NCBI GenBank assembly: GCA_041399085.1
Contig: JAWKTM010000038.1
Span: 3,322 to 67,321 of the forward strand
Length of the DNA stretch: 64,000 nucleotides
Reading direction: 5' to 3'
Source of the DNA: JAWKTM01 sp041399085
GTDB lineage: Bacteria > Planctomycetota > Planctomycetia > Pirellulales > Pirellulaceae
In this document: piece by piece, positions 56,752-64,000 of the stretch
Position numbering within the stretch: position 1 is the first letter of the stretch
Layout of the letters: each line of letters starts with the position of its first letter
The notes under the pieces: model-generated
What the model saw: the letters and a program-made list of their open reading frames with translations, nothing else
Told to the model about the DNA's origin: nothing
Databases searched by the model: none
Translations under genes and position numbers: made by a program

Positions 56752-56976
56752 TCAGCGGAGCTTCTGCTCCCGGCTAGACTCAGCGGAGCTTCGTGCTCCC
56801 GGATTGTTTGGCCTTTTGGAGTGCTCCGCGCCTTGTCGGAGCTTTCTCTTGGAGTCCAGAGAGGACGGTGCAGCTTGATTCAGCCGGAGCTTCGTGCTCC
56901 CGGTTTGTCGAAGACGACTCAGCAGGAGCTTCGTGCTCCCGGATTAAAGACTCAGCGGGAGCTTCGTGCTCCCGAG
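56752..56976. repeat. Cluster of five short palindromes (GGAGCTTCGTGCTCC type)
   Basis: Five copies of a short hairpin with GGAGCTTCGTGCTCCCGG lie at about 56752-56773, 56779-56804, 56879-56903, 56918-56941 and 56951-56976, several preceded by GACTCAGC. They fill the gap between the rhomboid 3' end and the trypsin-like gene. The hairpins could stop or stabilise the rhomboid transcript. Similar units are widespread in planctomycete genomes. Confidence 0.8.
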
Positions 56977-56982
56977 GCGCGG

Positions 56983-58266
56983 CTAACTGGTCGCCTCGCC
57001 GGTCGGCAGCGAGTTCTTCAGCTTTTGATACAACGCGGCCTCGCGTTCGTTCAACCGCGCGACTTCGATCGGTTCGAGCAACGCCGCCGCTCGGTCTGGC
57101 TGCTTGGCGATTTCGAGCAGAATCTGAGCCAGCTTCAGCCGCACCGGGTTTGGCTGATCGCCGTTGTGCTCCAAGTACGATTCCATCGCCGGAACCGATG
57201 CCATCCATTCACGCCGCTTATGAAACAGGCTGATCGTCTGCAGTAGCTCGCGATAAGGCACCGGCCAATTCAGCGGATCGCTGATGAACTCTTGATACAA
57301 CTCCCAAGCTCGCCGCGGATCGGATTGTGCGATCGCTTCGCGCATGGCGATGACCAGCGGCATGCCGGGCTGATTCGCTGGCGGACTTACGGCGGGCTTG
57401 GCCGCGGGCGTCGTTGCGGGCGCGGCGTGCGGCGAGTCGACCGACGAGGTGGGATTGATGAAGGCGACAGGCACGGGCTTCTGCTTCTTACGCGATTCTT
57501 CCTTGCGAATCTGTCGCAACAGATCGTCCGCCGACATGTGTCGTTCCTCGGGCGACTGGCCCTCGCGCCCGGCCCAGACGTTGAGCAAATCCCAGCCTTC
57601 GCAGTCGACCATCTTTTTCTTGAGCATGTAGAAGCCGACCGCGAATCCGGCAGCGGCTCCCATAAGATGCAGAATCTGGCTGCCCCACGACAGGCCGGCG
57701 AGCAAACTGGTGCCGATCTCCATCAAGATCAAAACACATGCGATCGTGTACAACTGGGCTTCGAAAAAAATCGGGCGAAAGTAGATCACGAAAGCGCATT
57801 GCATCTCGTTGCGTGGCGCCCAGACCATGGCGATCGCCAACAGGCCGTAAATGATCGACGACGCCCCAAGCGACGCGCCGCCGGAGGCAAACAACATCAT
57901 TGTCTGCTCGACAGCCCCCTGCGCGATTCCGATGCCGAAATAAACCATCAGGAAACGCTTCCAGCCGATCTTGCCCTCGACAACGATGCCGAATCCCCAC
58001 AAGCCGAACATGTTCGAGGCCAAGTGCAAGATGTCCGCGTGCAGGAAGTTGGAAGTGACCCATTGCCACGGCCTCAAGCCGTGACCGTACATCAAGGTCA
58101 ACTGTTTGACCCATTGCAAGGTCTCACCGTCTGGCGAGTCGATGTACCACAATCCGCCCGTGCCAACCCAAACGGCGAACGAAGCCACAACGTTCAGCGC
58201 GATCATCGCTCCGGTGGCAAACGGCAAATGGTAGATCGGAGCGTCGGTGCCATAGGGAATCAGCAT
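56983..58266 (-). CDS. Rhomboid-family intramembrane serine protease
   Basis: A protein of 427 residues from the ATG at 58266. Six or so membrane helices occupy the first 240 residues. The HxxxN-type motif (ADILHLASNMFGLWGFG), the serine motif GASLGASSIIYGLLA and the histidine HLMGAAAGFAVG mark the Ser-His active site. The remaining 185 residues are a soluble tail with proline/alanine-rich linker and helical repeats (RRAWELYQEFI, PDRAAALLEPIEVARL). Upstream, on the other strand, the Pup-like gene starts 393 bp away. Substrates are unknown. Confidence 0.88.
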   Translation of the reverse strand: MLIPYGTDAPIYHLPFATGAMIALNVVASFAVWVGTGGLWYIDSPDGETLQWVKQLTLMYGHGLRPWQWVTSNFLHADILHLASNMFGLWGFGIVVEGKIGWKRFLMVYFGIGIAQGAVEQTMMLFASGGASLGASSIIYGLLAIAMVWAPRNEMQCAFVIYFRPIFFEAQLYTIACVLILMEIGTSLLAGLSWGSQILHLMGAAAGFAVGFYMLKKKMVDCEGWDLLNVWAGREGQSPEERHMSADDLLRQIRKEESRKKQKPVPVAFINPTSSVDSPHAAPATTPAAKPAVSPPANQPGMPLVIAMREAIAQSDPRRAWELYQEFISDPLNWPVPYRELLQTISLFHKRREWMASVPAMESYLEHNGDQPNPVRLKLAQILLEIAKQPDRAAALLEPIEVARLNEREAALYQKLKNSLPTGEATS

Positions 58267-58659
58267 GGCGGGGGAACCACGAGTGAAAGGTAATAAGCCT
58301 CGCAACGGTGAACAGCATCTGCGCTGTTCGATTGGCAAATCAACTGCAATGCATGGCAGTTCGCTTTCGCCGACAATAACTTTGCGAACTACGTGGATTG
58401 AGCAGTCTTTTTATACCTGCTCGAACGAGGGTGTCAAACAAGTGACTTCGTTTCACCCGTAGGCGAGGACATCCGGCGGCGAAGTCCCGCTTCGGCACGA
58501 CCTTCGCATCTCGGGCTTCTCACGAGAAACGAACTTGGACCGACACCATCGGCCGGCGATGCCAATCGCTTGCCACGCGCCAAACGGCTGAATACGATGG
58601 ACAACGTTGCGCACGGGCGGTCCGAGCGAAGCAACTTCATTTGAAACAGGAGCAGTCTG
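58267..58659. other. Divergent promoter region between rhomboid and Pup-like genes
   Basis: These 393 bp separate two divergent transcription units and should hold both promoters. No gene, RNA or repeat was recognised. Just before the Pup-like start, AACAGGAGCAGTCTG carries an AGGAG site seven bases from the ATG, which supports that start. Confidence 0.55.
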
Positions 58660-58824
58660 ATGTCGAACGAACTGCAAGTTCGCGAACTTCTCACGGAACA
58701 ACCGGCGGCCGCCACCACTGAAACCAAACCGCTAGATCAAGTGATGGAAGCGCTGGTCCGCGACAGCCGTCATGACTCGCAATCATTCTTGGACGAAACG
58801 GTTGCGAAATACGGTGGCGAATAA
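58660..58824 (+). CDS. pup: Pup-like (UBact-like) protein modifier ending Gly-Gly-Glu
   Basis: A 54-residue protein beginning MSNELQVREL, with a disordered alanine/threonine-rich middle and a C-terminal helix SFLDETVAKYGGE. Actinobacterial Pup proteins are about 64 residues, mostly disordered, and end in a helix of the DFVRAYVQKGG(Q/E) type that the ligase binds. The GGE end here is the ligation-ready form, so deamidation by Dop would not be needed. An AGGAG site lies seven bases before the ATG. The following PafA/Dop-family gene overlaps it by 11 bases, a strong contextual confirmation. Pup-like proteins called UBact are known in some Gram-negative phyla. Small size limits certainty, but the combination of end, length and partner makes the call firm. 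Confidence 0.88.
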   Translation: MSNELQVRELLTEQPAAATTETKPLDQVMEALVRDSRHDSQSFLDETVAKYGGE

Positions 58825-60628
58825 GTCCCATCCGCAAATATTCGAACGACTCGTGGGGCTGGAGACGGAATACGCGATCCGTTTCCGGCCTCATTCCGCG
58901 CAGGGCGAGCCGCCGACCAAGTTGCAGCTCTACCGCTCGCTGGTCGAGGCGTTGCGCCGACGCGTGTTGCTGGCCGAAGCGAAACACTTCAAGGAAGGCG
59001 TCTTCAACGCTTGCGGCGGTGCCGTGTGGTTCGAAGCCGAACGGCCGGCGGCGGGAGGCGGCTTGATCGAAGGGGCGACGCCCGAATGCCGCGGCCCGCG
59101 TCAAGTGCTCACGTATCAACGGGCTCAAGACCGGCTGCTGGCCGAATCGTCGAAGGCCGCGTCGGTGCCCGGCGAGTTCTCGCTGATTAAGAACGACCGC
59201 GACGCCGAGAACAACGTCTACGGAGCTCAAGAGAATTACGAAGCCACGCTGGCCGAGGGCTGGCGACTATGGGCTTGGCGAGCGTCGTTGATCGCCATGA
59301 CGCCGCTAATGTTCGCCACCTGGATCGGTTTGATTCTGCTCATCATCGGCGTGCTGATGTACTTGGCCATAGCGGCCGTGATCTACCTGCCAATGACGAT
59401 GTTCACGTCGCGACCGAAGCGGCTGGCACGACATCTCTTTGGCCGCGACTTGACCGAAGGCATCGAAACCGGCGGGCCCGCTCCGCCCTGGATGGAAGGC
59501 GTCTTGTTGTTTTGGACGCGAGCGACCACCGCGCCGCTGGCCGCCGGATTGTGGCTGGCCAGTTGGTGCTTTGCGTTTCGAGAAACACGACGACGCCTAT
59601 TGCCGTTTCTGATCTCGCGGCCCGTTTTGGCCGGAAGCGGCATGTTGGATCGGCAAGGCAGATTCTGGTTGGCCGACAAAGGCCCCGCGATGAACGCCGT
59701 GCTGGGCTATGGCGGATTCTTTCGCGAACGACCGATCTTCACGGTCGGTCACTTTTTCAAAACGCTGTGCGCCGAAGCGTGCTTTAGCGCGTCGGACTTC
59801 TTCGATTTGTTTCGGCGGCGACAGCGTCTGCAGATTGCACTGGGCGACTCCAACATGTGCGAGCGAGCCGAGTTGCTGCGGGTCGGCTCGACGCTGTTAG
59901 TGCTCGATGCGATCGAAGCCGGCTACATTCCTCGGATGCCGCGACCTTGCCGACCGATCCGCACACTGCATGGAATTTGTGGCGATCCCACGCTATCGGC
60001 CGAAATTCCGTTCGCGGACGGAACTCGCAGCACGGCTCTCGACGTGCAACGCGTTTACCTTGCCGCTTGCCAACGCATGGTTGCCGCCGCCGAGCATTCG
60101 CCGCGCGGGGTTCGTCGCGGCGAGACGTTGGACGAAGCTCGCGAGATATTGCGGTTGTGGGAATCCGTGCTGGATCAGTTGGACGAGTGCAAGCGAGCTG
60201 GCGAACCGACCGACAGCTTGTTTGGCGTGCTGGATTGGGTGACGAAATTTCATTTGCTGGAACGAGCCGGCGTCGACAGCCCGTGGGAAGCTCGCAAGAA
60301 GCTCGACATCCGATATCACGAACTCTCGCCCGACGGCTACTACACGCAGCTTCTGCAAAGCGGCTGGATCGATCCGTACATCGCGGAGGAAGAAATCGCG
60401 CGAGCCATGCGCACTCCGCCGCCCAATTCGCCCGCCACCGTGCGCGGCCACTATATCCGCGAATTCTCGCAGGACTGCGAACGATTCTCGGTCAATTGGA
60501 AGCGGGTTGTGTTCAGCGACGACTCGGTTACTCGCACCGTGCGGTTGTCGCGCTATCAACGGCGTCGACCTCCTGCTGATCCGCCTGACCGCGACGGCCA
60601 TCGCAACGCGGCTTCTTCGTCGGAATAG
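58814..60628 (+). CDS. PafA/Dop-family Pup ligase or depupylase with membrane insertion
   Basis: About 604 residues from a GTG inside the Pup-like gene's end (11-base overlap), in frame with conserved sequence from residue 10. Family motifs in order: GLETEYAI (15-22), EGATPECRGP (86-95), KNDRDAENNVYGAQENYEA (126-144), and GDSNMCERAELLRVGS (344-359). These match PafA/Dop, which join Pup's C-terminal glutamate side chain to lysines or remove it. Between residues about 150 and 280 is an insertion not found in actinobacterial enzymes: a 40-residue hydrophobic hairpin (158-200) and a third hydrophobic stretch (229-254), so the enzyme appears membrane-anchored. Where actinobacterial enzymes have the YLD catalytic Asp, this protein has WFEAE (72-76), possibly Glu instead. 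Ligase versus depupylase cannot be settled from sequence. Confidence 0.85.
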   Translation: MANKSHPQIFERLVGLETEYAIRFRPHSAQGEPPTKLQLYRSLVEALRRRVLLAEAKHFKEGVFNACGGAVWFEAERPAAGGGLIEGATPECRGPRQVLTYQRAQDRLLAESSKAASVPGEFSLIKNDRDAENNVYGAQENYEATLAEGWRLWAWRASLIAMTPLMFATWIGLILLIIGVLMYLAIAAVIYLPMTMFTSRPKRLARHLFGRDLTEGIETGGPAPPWMEGVLLFWTRATTAPLAAGLWLASWCFAFRETRRRLLPFLISRPVLAGSGMLDRQGRFWLADKGPAMNAVLGYGGFFRERPIFTVGHFFKTLCAEACFSASDFFDLFRRRQRLQIALGDSNMCERAELLRVGSTLLVLDAIEAGYIPRMPRPCRPIRTLHGICGDPTLSAEIPFADGTRSTALDVQRVYLAACQRMVAAAEHSPRGVRRGETLDEAREILRLWESVLDQLDECKRAGEPTDSLFGVLDWVTKFHLLERAGVDSPWEARKKLDIRYHELSPDGYYTQLLQSGWIDPYIAEEEIARAMRTPPPNSPATVRGHYIREFSQDCERFSVNWKRVVFSDDSVTRTVRLSRYQRRRPPADPPDRDGHRNAASSSE

Positions 60629-60842
60629 ATGGCTTCCCTGGCTTTCAACGGGCCGTCATAACACGCCGCGTTGGTAACTCGCACGTTAACATTGCCGCCG
60701 CGATGCGGTTCCCTTGGAAGCGGCCCGGCGTGGCGAATCAACCATGATCGGCTACGATGGGCGGCCTTTACGAAACTGTCTCCGCGATCGGCGAGCCATC
60801 GCCAAAACGCTTGAATTCAATGCAGATTAAGGTGCTTTCATT

Positions 60843-61700
60843 GTGAGCGAGCAACAACTGATTCGCGTCGGGCACAGCCCCGACCCCGACGACGCCTTCA
60901 TGTTCTATGCCCTGGCCAAGGACTTGATCGAAACCGGGCCATATCGCTTTACGCACGAATTGGTCGACATCGAAACGCTCAATCGCCGCGCGTTTTCCGG
61001 CGAGCTCGAGCTGACGGCGATCAGCCTGCACGCCTACGCTTATCTGCACGACAAGTATCTGCTGTGTGCTTGTGGAGCCAGCATGGGCGACAACTACGGC
61101 CCGATGGTGGTCGCAAGACAAGCGATGACGCGCGATGACTTGGCCGGCAAAACGATCGCCGTCCCCGGCACGCTGACCACGGCGTTCCTGGCGTTGCGTT
61201 TGTACTTGGGCGCTGAGTTTACGCATGTGGTTGTCCCGTTCGATCAAATCATCGAAGTTGTGGCGGCCGGTGAATTCAACGGCCAAGCGATCGACGCGGG
61301 TTTGATTATCCACGAAGGGCAACTCACATTCGGCGACTCGAATCTGCAACTGGTCGTCGATCTTGGTCAATGGTGGATGCAAGAGACCGGGCTGCCGTTG
61401 CCGCTGGGCGCGAACGGCATTCGCAAGGACTTGGGCGACGAAGCGATTCGCGAAGTGACGCGGCTGTTGAAGGAGAGCATTCGCTACGGGCTTGAGCATC
61501 GCCAAGCGGCTTTGGACTACGCACTCGGGTTCGGCCGCGGCCTGGACCATGCGAAGGCGGATCAGTTCGTCGGCATGTATGTGAACGATTGGACGCTTGA
61601 TTTCGGCGATCGCGGTCGACAAGCGGTGACCGAGTTGCTGCGTCGAGGCCACGCGGCTGGGGTGCTCCCCGCGCTGGTTACGCCGGAATTCGTGGGATAG
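60843..61700 (+). CDS. mqnD: 1,4-dihydroxy-6-naphthoate synthase (futalosine menaquinone pathway)
   Basis: A 285-residue periplasmic-binding-fold enzyme of the MqnD type, which converts cyclic dehypoxanthine futalosine to 1,4-dihydroxy-6-naphthoate for menaquinone. Conserved stretches: RVGHSPDPDDAFMFYALAK, AISLHAYAYLHDKYLL, GDNYGPMVVAR, and a His-containing IIHEGQLTF near 155. The start is a GTG with AAGGTG upstream. The 214 bp before it show no feature. It begins a plus-strand run with two downstream genes that do not belong to the menaquinone pathway. Confidence 0.88.
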   Translation: MSEQQLIRVGHSPDPDDAFMFYALAKDLIETGPYRFTHELVDIETLNRRAFSGELELTAISLHAYAYLHDKYLLCACGASMGDNYGPMVVARQAMTRDDLAGKTIAVPGTLTTAFLALRLYLGAEFTHVVVPFDQIIEVVAAGEFNGQAIDAGLIIHEGQLTFGDSNLQLVVDLGQWWMQETGLPLPLGANGIRKDLGDEAIREVTRLLKESIRYGLEHRQAALDYALGFGRGLDHAKADQFVGMYVNDWTLDFGDRGRQAVTELLRRGHAAGVLPALVTPEFVG

Positions 61701-61776
61701 AATGCCTCGCGGACGTGGCTGGCGATGTGAGAGTTCACGTAAAACCGCGGACGAGAGGCTACCCACCGGATTATTC

Positions 61777-63030
61777 ATGAGCGTCGACTGGCAAGCCGAA
61801 GTGGATCGAGCGGTCGACGCTCGCTTTGACCAGATGGTCGAGTTGCGGCGACATCTGCACGCTCATCCGGAACTGTCCGGGCAAGAACGCGAGTCCAGCT
61901 TTCTGCTGTATCAAAAGCTCAGCGACGAGCGGTTGGACGTGCGACTGGGCCCCGAAGGCCGCGGCGTCATCGCCGATCTTCGCCATCCGCCAAACGGCGA
62001 TTCCGCGCCGCTATTGGCGCTGCGAGCCGATATCGACGCTTTGCATCTGCACGACGCCAAGTCGGTCGCGTACCGCAGCCAGTGCGAAGGTGTCACGCAC
62101 GCTTGCGGCCACGACGCCCACACGGCGTTGGTCTTCGGAGCGCTGTTGGCGTTGACCGATGCTGCTCGAGCCGGAGCGGCGCCGATGCCGCTGGCGGTGC
62201 GAGGCATCTTTCAGCCAGCCGAAGAGATCTGCACGGGCGCTCGCGAGATGATCGATGTCGGCGCGCTCGAGGGAGTCTCCGCCATCTTGGCCACGCACAT
62301 GGATCCGTCACGAGCGGTTGGTCGCATCGGCTTGCGAGACGGCGTGCTGACCGCGAACTGCGATGAGATGACAATTACACTGCGAGGTCGCGGCGGCCAC
62401 GCGGCTCGACCGCACGAGGCCAGCGATCCGATCGTAGCGGCGGCCCAATTAATCAACGCTTTGTATTTGTTCATCGCTCGCCGCACCGACAGCCAAGACG
62501 CGGTGGTCGTCACGATCGGGCAAATCCGCGGCGGCGATACGGCGAACGTGATCCCAGAAGAAGTTGTGCTGCGAGGCACCGTACGGACGCTCGATCGCGT
62601 CATTCGCCAGCGAACGTTCGATCACATCCAGCACTTGGCTCACGGCATGGGAGAGACCTGCGACGTCCGGATTCAGGTGGAGTTTGGGCTTGGCGCGGGC
62701 GGCGTGTTTAATGACCGACGGCTGAACCAACTGCTGCGAGGTTCGGCTCGCGAAGTGCTAGGTGACGGTAACGTCGACGAAATCGCGCGGCCGAGCATGG
62801 GCAGCGAGGACTTTGCGTTTTACTTGGATCATGTGCCGGGAGCGATGATGCGGGTCGGTTGTGCGTCGCCGCGAGTCGGTGGTTCGCCGCTGCATTCGCC
62901 GACGTTCGATGTGGACGAAGAAGCCCTGCGGTACGGGGCCAAGATTTTGGCTCGATCCGCCGTGATGTGGAGCCGCGAACCGGCGGCGATGAAATCGGGC
63001 CAAGCGAATTCGACGGGAGCCAAGTCGTGA
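61777..63030 (+). CDS. M20-family amidohydrolase (carboxypeptidase/aminoacylase type)
   Basis: A 417-residue di-metal amidohydrolase. The N-terminal RRHLHAHPELSGQE and LALRADIDALHLHD, the metal ligands HACGHDAHT and the catalytic EEICTGAREM define the M20D subfamily (IAA-amino-acid hydrolase, hippuricase, N-acyl-aminoacid hydrolase). The lid-domain GRGGHAARPHEASDP and the C-terminal SMGSEDFAFYL complete it. ATG 61777 is used over an upstream in-frame start at 61702 lacking homology. The next gene starts inside its stop (GTGA), so they are coupled. Confidence 0.9.
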   Translation: MSVDWQAEVDRAVDARFDQMVELRRHLHAHPELSGQERESSFLLYQKLSDERLDVRLGPEGRGVIADLRHPPNGDSAPLLALRADIDALHLHDAKSVAYRSQCEGVTHACGHDAHTALVFGALLALTDAARAGAAPMPLAVRGIFQPAEEICTGAREMIDVGALEGVSAILATHMDPSRAVGRIGLRDGVLTANCDEMTITLRGRGGHAARPHEASDPIVAAAQLINALYLFIARRTDSQDAVVVTIGQIRGGDTANVIPEEVVLRGTVRTLDRVIRQRTFDHIQHLAHGMGETCDVRIQVEFGLGAGGVFNDRRLNQLLRGSAREVLGDGNVDEIARPSMGSEDFAFYLDHVPGAMMRVGCASPRVGGSPLHSPTFDVDEEALRYGAKILARSAVMWSREPAAMKSGQANSTGAKS

Positions 63031-64000
63031 GCAAATTGCACTTCCGATCCAACGAGCGACACACGCTCGGCGTCGAAATCGAATTGGCTTTGGTCGATGA
63101 ACGGACGATGGCGCTCGCCAGCGCGATCCATCCGCTGCTGGAAAAACTGCCGGACAATGACGACGGCGTTTGCAAACCCGAGCTGATGCAGTGCTGTATC
63201 GAAGTGAACACAGACGTGTGCGAAACGGTGGCTCAGGCCGAGCTAGATTTGCGGCAGAAGCTGGCCCGTGTCGAAGCGGCCACGGATGAACTCGGGTTGC
63301 GTTTGTTTTGGGGAGCAACCCATCCGTTCTCCTTATGGCGCGAGCAACAAGTGACGCCCAACGAACGGTATCACGGCTTGGTCGAATCGCTACAAGAGAT
63401 GGCTCGGCGGCTGGTCACTTTCGGGCTACACGTCCACGTCGGAGTCGATTCGGGCGACAAGGCCGTAATGATTTGCGATCGCATCCTACAACACTTGCCG
63501 ACGCTGTTGGCTATCTCATGTAACAGCCCGTTTTGGGAGAATCGCACCACCGGCCTGCAATCGCAGAGATCAAAGATTATGGAAGGCTTGCCGACCGCGG
63601 GCTTGGCGCCGCTGATGCGAAACTGGTCCGAATATGTCTGGCTGGTAAGTCATATGGTCGAGACCGGCTTCATCAATACGATTCGAGAAATCTGGTGGGA
63701 TGTTCGCCCGCACCATAATTTTGGCACGGTCGAAGTGCGGGTCTGTGATATGCCAGGCAACTTGACCGATGTGATGGGGCTGACGGCGCTAATCCAATGT
63801 TTGGTCGCGGCGTTGTCGCGGCAGATTGACGAAGGCACCTATCAACACGACTGCCATCCGATGTTGGTCCGGCAAAATAAATGGCGAGCGGCTCGCTATG
63901 GCAACCAAGCAATGCTGGTCGATTCCTACACCCACGAAGTCCGCTCGGTGTCCGAGATCGTCGCCCGGCTGAATACACGCTTGCGTCCCTACGCCGAAGA
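63027..64000 (+). CDS. GCS2-type carboxylate-amine ligase (YbdK-like), cut by right edge
   Basis: From a GTG at 63027 overlapping the previous stop, 324 codons run to the edge. TLGVEIELALVDERT opens the GCS2 glutamate-cysteine-ligase-type fold. FGLHVHVGVDSGDKAVM, ISCNSPFWENRTTG, WWDVRPHHNFGTVEVRV and MLVRQNKWRAARYGN are typical of YbdK-family weak glutamate-cysteine ligases. Reaction and substrate are uncertain in this group. The fold belongs to the same superfamily as PafA/Dop. About 50 residues are probably missing at the C-terminus. Confidence 0.88.
   Translation, partial: MSKLHFRSNERHTLGVEIELALVDERTMALASAIHPLLEKLPDNDDGVCKPELMQCCIEVNTDVCETVAQAELDLRQKLARVEAATDELGLRLFWGATHPFSLWREQQVTPNERYHGLVESLQEMARRLVTFGLHVHVGVDSGDKAVMICDRILQHLPTLLAISCNSPFWENRTTGLQSQRSKIMEGLPTAGLAPLMRNWSEYVWLVSHMVETGFINTIREIWWDVRPHHNFGTVEVRVCDMPGNLTDVMGLTALIQCLVAALSRQIDEGTYQHDCHPMLVRQNKWRAARYGNQAMLVDSYTHEVRSVSEIVARLNTRLRPYAE

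Noticed and set aside
56821..57246. Short frames coding Arg-Glu-His-Glu-Ala-Pro-Ala-Glu-type peptides
   Set aside because: The peptide is a translation of the GGAGCTTCGTGCTCC palindromes and the 3' end of the rhomboid gene. No start signal or independent homology supports a gene.

Overview
The window reads as a chromosome segment of a planctomycete, most like the Pirellula/Rhodopirellula side of the phylum. The support is the gene content: a DUF1549/DUF1553 + DUF1501 operon, Tat-type Gfo/Idh oxidoreductase, several sulfatases, PQQ-type and WD40 propellers, an ECF sigma factor followed by a YfbK-type anti-sigma/VWA protein, a cache-domain Ser/Thr kinase and dispersed GC-rich palindromes. No rRNA, tRNA, CRISPR array or replication origin was seen.

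Layout. 0-9.8 kb: VWA protein (cut by the left edge) and its ECF sigma factor, Gfo/Idh oxidoreductase, sensor Ser/Thr kinase, TerB-like protein, frameshifted DinG-type helicase, and a sulfatase 5' end abutting a class III cyclase 3' part. 9.9-17.4 kb: PQQ-propeller protein, ceramidase-like protein, a pentameric ligand-gated channel homologue and a lipoprotein sulfatase homologue without its catalytic residues. 17.7-23.6 kb: secretin, glycine-rich protein and TPR protein (Tad-pilus-like set), then a CPBP protease. 24-29 kb: IS1182-type transposase remains, hemerythrin + universal stress protein, and SIS isomerase + ROK kinase with broken frames. 29-35.7 kb: YCF48/PIG-L-like/CBM9-like fusion, a small inverted-repeat element, remains of two tandem NACHT-LRR genes and a 21-bp tandem array. 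35.7-43.4 kb: GlgC, a PD-(D/E)XK-like protein, and an exopolysaccharide group (chain-length protein, ExeA-type ATPase, BY-kinase-like protein lacking its P-loop, nucleotide-sugar epimerase). 43.4-47.2 kb: deoxyhypusine-synthase-like gene, proline-racemase-family enzyme + FAD amine oxidase, and a 42-bp tandem array. 47.3-52.8 kb: four-gene DUF1549/DUF1501/WD40/DUF1501 operon. 53-58.3 kb: serine hydrolase, small conserved protein, second 21-bp array, trypsin-like protease and rhomboid protease. 58.6-64 kb: a 54-residue Pup-like modifier ending in Gly-Gly-Glu, overlapped by a PafA/Dop-family ligase carrying a membrane insertion, then MqnD, an M20 amidohydrolase and a GCS2-type ligase cut by the right edge.

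The strongest candidate for an undescribed system is the Pup-like protein with its single membrane-inserted PafA/Dop homologue. No proteasome subunit or Mpa/ARC ATPase gene lies in view, and rhomboid and trypsin-like protease genes sit divergently upstream. The NACHT-LRR remains are a second point of interest.

Many otherwise conserved genes (helicase, ROK kinase, SIS isomerase, deoxyhypusine-synthase-like, TPR protein and others) carry single-base frameshifts, while very long genes between them are intact. Residual sequencing or assembly error is at least as likely as true gene decay, and the broken calls should be read that way.
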